Shown here: positions 51,324-57,274 of the stretch, one piece after another
Position numbering within the stretch: the stretch's first letter is position 1
Layout of the letters: each line of letters opens with the position of its first letter
Assembly: GCA_947624105.1 (NCBI GenBank)
Contig: CANQIX010000003.1
Coordinates: forward strand, 1 to 57,274
Direction of reading: 5' to 3'
DNA: 57,274 nucleotides
Origin: an uncultured Clostridia bacterium
GTDB taxonomy: Bacteria; Bacillota; Clostridia; Christensenellales; UBA1242
Program-made: the position numbers and the translations under genes
The notes under the pieces: model-generated
Database searches by the model: none
What the model was told of the DNA's origin: nothing
What the model saw: only the letters and a program-made list of their open reading frames with translations

Positions 51324-52628
51324 ATGATGAAAGAAAAAAAAGAGCACAAGATTTTTAATTTAAGTTCAATATCAATCATTGTATGCGATTGCTTGCAGTC
51401 GATAGTGTCTATCTTTTTCGATTTGTTTGTGGTTGCAAACATTTTGCAATACGACAACAAGCCTGCTTACAACATTATGAACATTGGGTTATTCTATCTT
51501 CTAGAATATGTAACTCTTGCACTTATGTATTTTGGCACGGGCTACTTCCTTAAAAAGCACAACAAAAGCATATTTGTTTCAATCGGCTCTGTGATGCTGA
51601 CGGTTACCGTGCTTGTTGTATATCTACTTGGAAATCATCTATACACATTCTTGCCACTTGTTGGTATGATATATGGAGTCAGTTGGGGATTCTTCTCTTC
51701 TGGATTCTACAACCTCACAACCGAAACAATCTCAAGCAAGCACCAAGTAAGGTTTTTTGCGGCTAAGCGTATCGCTTTCCAACTTACAAGCGTAATCTTC
51801 CCTATCATACTTGGCTATATTGTTGAATACATAAACTTCTCAATTTTGGCACTTATTATGCTTGTTTTGTGCCTTGCACTTATAACATTTTCCTTCCTCA
51901 TTAGACCAAAACAACACTACGAACTCACATTTAACGTCAAAGCCTTTGTTAAATATCTAAAAGAGCACAAAGAGGAAGTTAAACCGCTGAAAAAGATGTA
52001 TGTTGCAATGTTATTCCGTGGGGCAATCTATGACTGCATAGGAACGTTCATTACCATACTTGTTTACACCTCATTGCGCTCAAATGCGATGCTTGGAACA
52101 CTTCAATCGGTGTTTACTGTGCTTTCGCTTGTAACGATGTTCCTATACCTTAAATTCTACCGCAAAAAGAGAGCGAAAGGATTTATTATTCCAATCATCA
52201 CCTTAGTGCCTCTGGCTATTGTTGGAATTGTTGCAACGGCAGGCACAAATGTTGTGTTTATAATACTGTTCTATGCGTTCTATGTTACATTAAACGTCGT
52301 TTTGACATCAATCACAGACAGCAGAAGAAGCAGTGTTATTCGCACACTGTCGCTGCATAAAAACATACTTGAAAGCACCGTTATTATGGAACAATATCTC
52401 GGTGTTGGGCGTTGTGCCGTAACGGGACTTCTTATTTTGTCGGGCTTCCTTGACTCGTTAATGGGAGATAATTCTACACTTTTCCTCCTTATAGCACTTG
52501 CAATCGTGGGAGTTATATACGTTTTGTATGGAATTTCGGTAATACAAATGGAAAAGAGTTTGATAGAGCAAGACAAGGCATTTACTGAGGCTCACGTTGG
52601 CAAGGCCTTTGAAAAGAACGAAGATTAG
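51324..52628 (+). CDS. Major facilitator superfamily-like transporter
   Basis: A 434-residue membrane protein with about twelve helices in two halves, separated by a cytoplasmic loop (RPKQHYELTFNVKAFVKYLKEHKEEVKPLKK). A GYFLKKHNKS segment after the second helix resembles the MFS helix 2-3 loop. Substrate unknown. SD: GCGGAGTGAATG; two tandem ATG codons could both serve. Not in an obvious operon with prfB, which has its own SD 40 bp later. Confidence 0.75.
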   Translation: MMKEKKEHKIFNLSSISIIVCDCLQSIVSIFFDLFVVANILQYDNKPAYNIMNIGLFYLLEYVTLALMYFGTGYFLKKHNKSIFVSIGSVMLTVTVLVVYLLGNHLYTFLPLVGMIYGVSWGFFSSGFYNLTTETISSKHQVRFFAAKRIAFQLTSVIFPIILGYIVEYINFSILALIMLVLCLALITFSFLIRPKQHYELTFNVKAFVKYLKEHKEEVKPLKKMYVAMLFRGAIYDCIGTFITILVYTSLRSNAMLGTLQSVFTVLSLVTMFLYLKFYRKKRAKGFIIPIITLVPLAIVGIVATAGTNVVFIILFYAFYVTLNVVLTSITDSRRSSVIRTLSLHKNILESTVIMEQYLGVGRCAVTGLLILSGFLDSLMGDNSTLFLLIALAIVGVIYVLYGISVIQMEKSLIEQDKAFTEAHVGKAFEKNED

Positions 52629-52667
52629 CGTATCTTCTTGTTTTTAGGCTTAAAAAAGGAGAAAAAG

Positions 52668-53784
52668 ATGGTAGTATTAGATTTACAAAAAGAAAAACTT
52701 AAAGAACTTACAAACGAATTCTATTTCGTTAAGGAGTGTCTTTGACCAAGAAAAATTAGAAAAAGACTTAGAAAATCTTAAAAAAATTCAACTTTCTGAC
52801 GGCTTTTATAACGACCCAAGCGCCGTTTCTAAGGTTGGAAGAGAGATTAAAATATGCGAAAGCAAACTAAACAAAATTAAAGGCTTGAAGGCAGATATAG
52901 ACAATTTGTCGGCAATAATTGAACTTTTGGACGAGGCGGAAGATAAGGCACTTGAAGAGGAACTTGATGCCTCGTTGAAGGAGTTAGAAAACAAACTTGC
53001 AGTTGCAAAACTTGAAACACTGCTCTCTGGAAAGTATGATGGATACAACGCTATCCTCACTCTGCACGCAGGGGCCGGTGGGACGGAGGCGCAAGATTGG
53101 GCGTCTATGCTCTATCGTATGTATTGTATGTATGCTGATAGGCAGGGATTTAAAACAAAGGTGCTTGACATACTCGATGGCGACGAGGCGGGAATCAAAT
53201 CGATTTCGTTCTTGGTTTCTGGCGAAAATGCTTACGGCTATTTAAAGGCAGAAAAAGGGGTGCATAGGCTTGTTAGAATATCGCCATTTGACGCCAATGC
53301 ACGCAGACACACAAGTTTTGCTTCGCTTGAAGTTATGCCAGAAATCGATGAAGCGCCAGATATTGTGATAAGACCGGAAGACTTAAAAATCGACACCTAC
53401 AGAAGTTCGGGCGCAGGCGGACAGCACGTAAACAAAACGGAGAGCGCCGTTAGAATCACCCACATTCCATCTGGAATAATTGTGGCGTGTCAAACAGAGA
53501 GATCGCAACTTCAAAACAAAGAAACTGCAATGAAGATGCTTTATAGTAAACTTGTTGAAAAGCAAGAAACAGAGGAGTTAGAAAAACTTGCCTCAATTCG
53601 CGGAACAATCAAAAAAATAGAATGGGGAAGTCAAATCCGCTCTTATGTGTTCTGCCCTTACACTTTGGTAAAAGACCACAGAACAAACTATGAGAAAACC
53701 GATATTCAAGCGGTTATGGACGGAGATATTCAAGAATTTATCAACGAATATCTAAAACAGATAAATACAACAGTAGGAGAGTAA
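52668..53784 (+). CDS. prfB: Peptide chain release factor 2, with programmed +1 frameshift
   Basis: The ATG at 52668 opens a 25-codon ORF that stops at TGA (52743-52745); the main part is in the +1 frame. The site AAGGAG-TGT-CTT-TGA-C has the internal SD-like hexamer, the slippery CTT and the TGA-C context of classic prfB autoregulation, where low RF2 favours the shift. The complete product is about 371 residues. In the +1 frame: RISPFDANARRHTSFASLEV (the SPF anticodon motif) and SSGAGGQHVNKTESAVRI (GGQ catalytic motif). The tracked ORF at 52885 starts at an internal Met and misses the N-terminus. tsaD follows after 1 bp. Confidence 0.95.
52731..52746 (+). promoter_or_regulatory. Programmed +1 frameshift site of prfB
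   Basis: AAGGAG TGT CTT TGA C: SD-like stimulator, slippery Leu codon, in-frame stop, as in known prfB genes. Confidence 0.95.
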
Positions 53785-53785
53785 G

Positions 53786-54853
53786 ATGTCATATATCGAT
53801 GATGCAAAACGTAAATTTGATGCACTGAAAGACAAGAAAGATGTCATTATTTTATCTATCGAATCGTCTTGCGATGAAACCGCTTGTGCCGTTGTTAAGA
53901 ATGGAAGAGAGGTGCTGTCGAACGTTGTTGCATCACAGATTGAAATCCACAAACTCTACGGCGGAGTTGTGCCAGAAGTTGCATCGCGAAATCATATTTT
54001 GGCAATATCGGAGTGCTACGAAAAGGCATTAAAAGAGGCAAATATCACACAAGATTCTCTTGATGCCATCGCAGTTACCTATGGTGCTGGGCTTATGGGA
54101 GCGCTGCTTGTTGGCATAAATTTTGCAAAAAGTGTTGCGTATGCGCTGAATGTGCCACTTATTGCTGTCAGCCACGTGCACGGACATATAAGTGCAAACT
54201 ACATCTCTCATCAAGACCTCACGCCGCCATTTGTCTGTCTTATGGTAAGTGGTGGACATACTGCACTTTTAAACGTCGAAGATTATTGCAAAATCAAGAT
54301 GATTGGCTCGACTGTTGACGACTCAGTCGGAGAGTGTTTTGACAAGGTTGCAAGGGTGCTTGGATTATCGTATCCGGGAGGTCCAAACATTGACAGACTT
54401 GCAAAATTGGGCAAAAATAACATAAAATTTAACTATCATTTGCCACTTAAAGACACTTTTAACTTCTCATTCAGCGGATTAAAGACGGCGGTTATTAACT
54501 ATGTTCATAACATTCAACAAAAGGGAGAAGAGGTTTGCACTGAAGATGTTGCTTGCTCCTTTCAAGAACTTGTTACAGACGAACTAACTGAAAAGGCAGT
54601 GAAACTTTTGGAGGAAAATAACGCCAAAAAACTCGTCGTTGCAGGAGGAGTTGGAGCAAATTCAAGACTGCGCGAAAAACTTGAGTTGGCATGCAAAAAA
54701 ATTGGCGTAGATGTCTATCTTCCAGTGCTAAAATATTGCACAGACAACGCGGCAATGATAGGCTCTATGGCGTATTATTATATGAAAAATGGAATAGGAC
54801 TTGCAGATTTAACTTTGACTGCAAAGCCTAATGTCGATATCACAATCGGTTAA
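53786..54853 (+). CDS. tsaD: tRNA N6-adenosine threonylcarbamoyltransferase TsaD
   Basis: A 355-residue ASKHA-fold enzyme catalysing t6A formation together with TsaB and TsaE. About 20 extra residues precede ILSIESSCDETACAVV. Metal and substrate motifs: VSHVHGHISANYI, VSGGHTALL and SFSGLKTAVINY. SD: GGAGAGTAAGATG, overlapping the end of prfB. In the window it is separated by about 17 kb from its partners tsaE-tsaB. Confidence 0.96.
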   Translation: MSYIDDAKRKFDALKDKKDVIILSIESSCDETACAVVKNGREVLSNVVASQIEIHKLYGGVVPEVASRNHILAISECYEKALKEANITQDSLDAIAVTYGAGLMGALLVGINFAKSVAYALNVPLIAVSHVHGHISANYISHQDLTPPFVCLMVSGGHTALLNVEDYCKIKMIGSTVDDSVGECFDKVARVLGLSYPGGPNIDRLAKLGKNNIKFNYHLPLKDTFNFSFSGLKTAVINYVHNIQQKGEEVCTEDVACSFQELVTDELTEKAVKLLEENNAKKLVVAGGVGANSRLREKLELACKKIGVDVYLPVLKYCTDNAAMIGSMAYYYMKNGIGLADLTLTAKPNVDITIG

Positions 54854-54862
54854 GAGGGGAAT

Positions 54863-56065
54863 ATGGAACTTTTATCACCAGCAGGCAATTTTGAAAAATT
54901 TTTAACTGCACTCCACTTTGGTGCTGATGCGGTTTATCTTGCAGGAAGAAGTTTTGGACTTCGTGCTTTTGCAGGAAATTTTTCTGACGAAGAAATCGTC
55001 GAAGCGGTCAAAATTGCACACAAATTAGGTAAAAAAGTGTATATTACGATAAATATTATTGCAAAAGATGAAGATTTTGTTGGTCTAGACAAATATCTTC
55101 TTTTCTTACACGATGTTGCAAAAGTTGATGCGGTTATCGTTGCTGACGTGGGCGTTTTGCAATATGTAAGGCAGATTGTGCCAGATCTTGAAGTGCACGT
55201 AAGCACACAAGCGAACATAATCAACTCATATTCGGCAAAGTTATTTGTAAGTTTGGGCGCAAAAAGATTGATTTTGGCACGCGAACTTTCGCTTGAACAG
55301 ATAAAAAACATACGAAAAAACATTCCAGATGACGTCGAACTTGAAGTTTTTGTGCACGGCGCAATGTGTATGGCATACTCTGGGAGATGCTTGCTTTCAA
55401 ACTATCTAACCGGCAGAGATTCCAATCACGGCGAATGTGTGCAGGCTTGCAGATGGAAATATATGGTGAGAGAAGTTTCGAGAGATGATGAACTTGAAGT
55501 GCAAGAAGATGAGCACGGTTGCTATATTTTCAACTCCAAAGACCTCAATATGCTTGAACATTTGCAAGAACTTAAAGATGCCGGTGTAAACAGCATAAAA
55601 ATCGAAGGGAGAATGAAGTCTGCTTATTACGTTGCAACTGTTACAAATGCCTATCGTATGGCACTTGATATGCTTCCAAATAAGCCTACTGAAGAACTTA
55701 AAAACGAACTTACAAAAACAAGCCACAGAAGATATACAACAGGGTTCTATTTTGGCGAAAAAGATAAGCAATTTAGAGAGGATTCTATGCCAATTCAAGA
55801 CAGCGATTTTGTTGCTGTTGTGAGTGAAGATAGCAACGGAAAGACTTGCGAAGTTGAAATGCGCAACAAATTTTCTGTGGGCGACACACTTGAAATTTTA
55901 TCTCCAAATAAGGACCTTTTGAATAAGAAATTGACGATCACAGAGATTGTATCTTCAAATGGAGAAAATGTTGAAAGTGCCAAAAATGTGCAGGAAAAAG
56001 TGCGAACTAACTGCAATTTTGACCTAAAAATTGGCGATATTTTAAGAACTATACCAAAAAAATAG
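54863..56065 (+). CDS. U32-family peptidase-like RNA hydroxylase (TrhP/RlhA family)
   Basis: A 400-residue protein. The N-terminus MELLSPAGNFEKFLTALHFGADAVYLAG is diagnostic of U32 proteins. The U32 signature follows: ELEVFVHGAMCMAYSGRCLLSNYLTGRDSNHGECVQACRW holds four cysteines for a probable Fe-S cluster, and NSIKIEGRMKSAYYVATVTNAYR lies downstream. Several family members (TrhP, RlhA) hydroxylate tRNA or 23S rRNA bases with prephenate as oxygen donor source. A tRNA role is favoured because tsaD is upstream, but the choice is not certain. Length is normal for YrrO-like proteins. Confidence 0.9.
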   Translation: MELLSPAGNFEKFLTALHFGADAVYLAGRSFGLRAFAGNFSDEEIVEAVKIAHKLGKKVYITINIIAKDEDFVGLDKYLLFLHDVAKVDAVIVADVGVLQYVRQIVPDLEVHVSTQANIINSYSAKLFVSLGAKRLILARELSLEQIKNIRKNIPDDVELEVFVHGAMCMAYSGRCLLSNYLTGRDSNHGECVQACRWKYMVREVSRDDELEVQEDEHGCYIFNSKDLNMLEHLQELKDAGVNSIKIEGRMKSAYYVATVTNAYRMALDMLPNKPTEELKNELTKTSHRRYTTGFYFGEKDKQFREDSMPIQDSDFVAVVSEDSNGKTCEVEMRNKFSVGDTLEILSPNKDLLNKKLTITEIVSSNGENVESAKNVQEKVRTNCNFDLKIGDILRTIPKK

Positions 56066-56081
56066 AAAAATAAGGGCGGAT

Positions 56082-56741
56082 ATGATAAGAATAACAAAGG
56101 ACTGGGCAAACCGTTTAAGAGGGGAATTTGACAAGGAATATTTCAAAAATTTGCAAAAGTTTTTGGAAGATGAATACTCGCGCTATGATATTTATCCTAA
56201 AATGGAAAACATCTTCAATGCGTTAAATTCTTGCAAGTTTGATGATGTAAAAGTGGTGATAATTGGGCAAGACCCTTATCACGAACCTCATCAGGCGCAC
56301 GGACTTTCGTTTTCGGTGGAAGAAGGAGTTGATTTTCCTCCATCGCTTGTAAACATCTTTAAGGAGATTGAAGACGACTTAAAGATAAAAGTTCAACCAT
56401 CTGGAAATTTATCGCGTTGGGCAAGACAAGGAGTTATGCTTTTAAACACCACACTTACCGTTAGACGCGGACAGGCAAATTCGCACCGCGGGCACGGGTG
56501 GGAAACTTTTACAAACGAAGTTATCAGGCAACTGTCTGTGAGAAAAGATCCGCTCGTCTTTTTGCTTTGGGGAAGCAATGCGCAAAGTTTTGAACCTATT
56601 ATCGAAAAACAGCACTTAGTTTTAAAAGCCCCTCATCCAAGCCCACTTTCTGCATACAGAGGGTTCTTTGGTTGCAAACATTTTTCAAAGGCTAATGAGT
56701 TTTTAATCAAAAACGGAAAGACACCAATCGATTGGAGTTAA
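56082..56741 (+). CDS. ung: Uracil-DNA glycosylase, family 1
   Basis: A 219-residue base-excision repair enzyme. Motif A with the catalytic Asp is IGQDPYHEPHQAHGLSFSV; motif B is HPSPLSAYRGFFGCKHF. The middle holds GVMLLNTTLTVRRGQANSH. Length is normal. SD: TAAGGGCGGATATG. It ends the prfB-tsaD-U32 run. Confidence 0.97.
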   Translation: MIRITKDWANRLRGEFDKEYFKNLQKFLEDEYSRYDIYPKMENIFNALNSCKFDDVKVVIIGQDPYHEPHQAHGLSFSVEEGVDFPPSLVNIFKEIEDDLKIKVQPSGNLSRWARQGVMLLNTTLTVRRGQANSHRGHGWETFTNEVIRQLSVRKDPLVFLLWGSNAQSFEPIIEKQHLVLKAPHPSPLSAYRGFFGCKHFSKANEFLIKNGKTPIDWS

Positions 56742-56773
56742 TTACGCAATTTTGAAAAATTTTCATAAATTGC

Positions 56774-56802
56774 TTGATTTTTAGTCTGGTATTTGGTATA
56801 TT
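56774..56802 (+). promoter_or_regulatory. Promoter of the tRNA cluster
   Basis: TTGATT at 56774-56779, 17-bp spacer, TATATT at 56797-56802. Confidence 0.6.
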
Positions 56803-56858
56803 AATAGAGCAAGTTGTCAAAAAGTTCTTTATTTGAATATAACTTATTGACATTGTGT

Positions 56859-56933
56859 GCGGGAGTGGCTCAGTGGTAGAGCGTTGCCTTGCCAAGGCAA
56901 ATGTCGCGAGTTCGAATCTCGTCTTCCGCTCCA
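56859..56933 (+). tRNA. tRNA-Gly (anticodon GCC), CCA encoded
   Basis: Acceptor stem GCGGGAG/CTTCCGC, D-arm with GGCTCAGTGGTAGAGC, anticodon stem TTGCC/GGCAA around TTGCCAA (anticodon GCC), and a T-arm with GAGTTCGAATCTC. Confidence 0.97.
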
Positions 56934-56987
56934 ATCTATGAAGTGGCGGGTTTGTATAATTTCTCAAATTCGCCATTTTTGTTAGAT

Positions 56988-57062
56988 GGTACCATGGCCA
57001 AGTGGTAAGGCAAAGGTCTGCAAAACCTTTATTCCCCAGTTCGAATCTGGGTGGTACCTCCA
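56988..57062 (+). tRNA. tRNA-Cys (anticodon GCA), CCA encoded
   Basis: Acceptor stem GGTACCA/TGGTACC, D-arm with GGCCAAGTGGTAAGGC, anticodon stem AAGGT/ACCTT around CTGCAAA (anticodon GCA), and a T-arm CCCAGTTCGAATCTGGG. Confidence 0.97.
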
Positions 57063-57066
57063 AAAA

Positions 57067-57096
57067 AATGCCCCAAAGTTTCTTTGGGGCATTTAA
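57067..57096 (+). terminator. Hairpin between tRNA-Cys and tRNA-Leu
   Basis: ATGCCCCAAAG-TTT-CTTTGGGGCAT perfect hairpin with a short TTTAATTA tail; a weak or attenuating terminator. Confidence 0.75.
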
Positions 57097-57100
57097 TTAG

Positions 57101-57186
57101 GCCGGTGTGGCGGAATGGCAGACGCATGGGACTTAAAATCCCAAGTTCGAAAGGACGTGTGGGTTCGACCCCCACCACCGGCACCA
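57101..57186 (+). tRNA. tRNA-Leu (anticodon TAA), CCA encoded
   Basis: Acceptor GCCGGTG/CACCGGC, long variable arm (class II), anticodon stem TGGGA/TCCCA around CTTAAAA (anticodon TAA), and T-arm GTGGGTTCGACCCCCAC. Confidence 0.97.
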
Positions 57187-57210
57187 ACAAAAAAATTGCA
57201 AACGATTTTT

Positions 57211-57268
57211 GGTGGGGGTTAAAAAGCTTCGCTTTTTTAGCAAAACTTTGTTTTGCACGAACCCACAC
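57211..57268 (-). repeat. Inverted, interrupted copy of the tRNA-Leu T-arm
   Basis: The plus strand reads GGTGGGGGT, then about 38 nt with two hairpins, then CGAACCCACAC. Joined, the ends equal the reverse complement of the tRNA-Leu T-arm region. So the fragment is a minus-strand partial tRNA-Leu copy split in its T-loop. The window ends 6 bp later, so its full extent is unknown. Confidence 0.6.
57220..57239 (+). terminator. Terminator-like hairpin after tRNA-Leu
   Basis: AAAAAGC-TTC-GCTTTTTT hairpin. A second hairpin (GCAAAAC-TTT-GTTTTGC) follows at once. Confidence 0.65.
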
Positions 57269-57274
57269 TGTGTG

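Noticed and set aside
52668-52745. prfB as a frameshifted pseudogene
   Set aside because: The stop is in the classic programmed-frameshift context and the rest of the gene is fully conserved.
56707-57268. Minus-strand ORFs of 118 and 79 aa
   Set aside because: They run antisense through tRNA-Gly, tRNA-Cys and tRNA-Leu (motifs such as TRFELATFALARQRSTTEPLP and VGVEPTRPFE) and are artefacts.

Overview
The window is ordinary chromosome from a low-GC, Gram-positive (Firmicutes/Clostridia-like) bacterium, probably an uncultured gut-type Clostridia lineage. Several features support this. There is a gerA-type spore germination operon. mcsB and clpC sit together. The order secG-rnr-smpB-ssrA matches Bacillus and Clostridium. 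Shine-Dalgarno (SD) sites are strong, and many promoters have a 17-bp spacer close to TTGACA/TATAAT. The species cannot be named from the sequence alone. No phage, insertion sequence or CRISPR array was seen.

Layout. 1-2.5 kb: end of gerAA, then gerAB and gerAC. 2.5-9.5 kb: an accessory stretch with a double-ASCH protein, a Nudix hydrolase, a fused ABC exporter and two lipoproteins. 9.5-9.9 kb: tRNA-Lys followed by decayed copies of its own 3' end. 10-16.6 kb: a ribbon-helix-helix regulator divergent from alr, then rsmD, glmS, a small membrane protein and secD-secF. 16.7-24.3 kb: an amidohydrolase-like pseudoenzyme, tex, a very small mcsA, mcsB, clpC and hpf (protein quality control and ribosome hibernation). 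24.3-28.4 kb: a lipoprotein, a degenerate ABC ATPase, two small proteins, an intracellular subtilase and murG. 28.5-33.3 kb: type IIA topoisomerase subunits B and A. 33.5-43.6 kb: polysaccharide deacetylase, tandem-OB protein, PAP2 phosphatase, tsaE-tsaB, an acidic zinc-ribbon protein, a short alaS, a surface beta-repeat protein, fhs and a ComEC-like metallo-beta-lactamase. 43.6-45.7 kb (minus strand): pyk-tlyA. 45.9-49.6 kb: secG-rnr-smpB-ssrA. 49.6-52.6 kb: a candidate small RNA, phased A-tracts, an acidic coiled-coil membrane protein and an MFS transporter. 52.6-57.3 kb: prfB with its programmed frameshift, tsaD, a U32 peptidase, ung and three tRNAs.

Genes that work together: SecD, SecF, SecG and the TIGR04086-like protein in protein export; TsaB, TsaE and TsaD in t6A tRNA modification (split over two loci); SmpB, tmRNA and RNase R in ribosome rescue; McsA-like, McsB and ClpC in phospho-arginine-directed proteolysis.

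Most interesting observations. (1) The smpB stop codon lies inside the mature tmRNA, so 5' maturation of tmRNA would turn smpB mRNA into a non-stop message, a possible autoregulatory loop. (2) Two apparent pseudoenzymes, an amidohydrolase without metal ligands and an ABC ATPase without its catalytic motifs, sit in housekeeping contexts. (3) A 48-residue McsA lies in a tex-mcsA-mcsB-clpC operon with no ctsR. (4) Three TTCGACA iterons at exact 10-bp spacing lie beside a ribbon-helix-helix gene. (5) Six helically phased A-tracts lie upstream of a coiled-coil membrane protein gene, next to a candidate divergent small RNA. (6) Partial, interrupted tRNA copies lie beside tRNA-Lys and tRNA-Leu.
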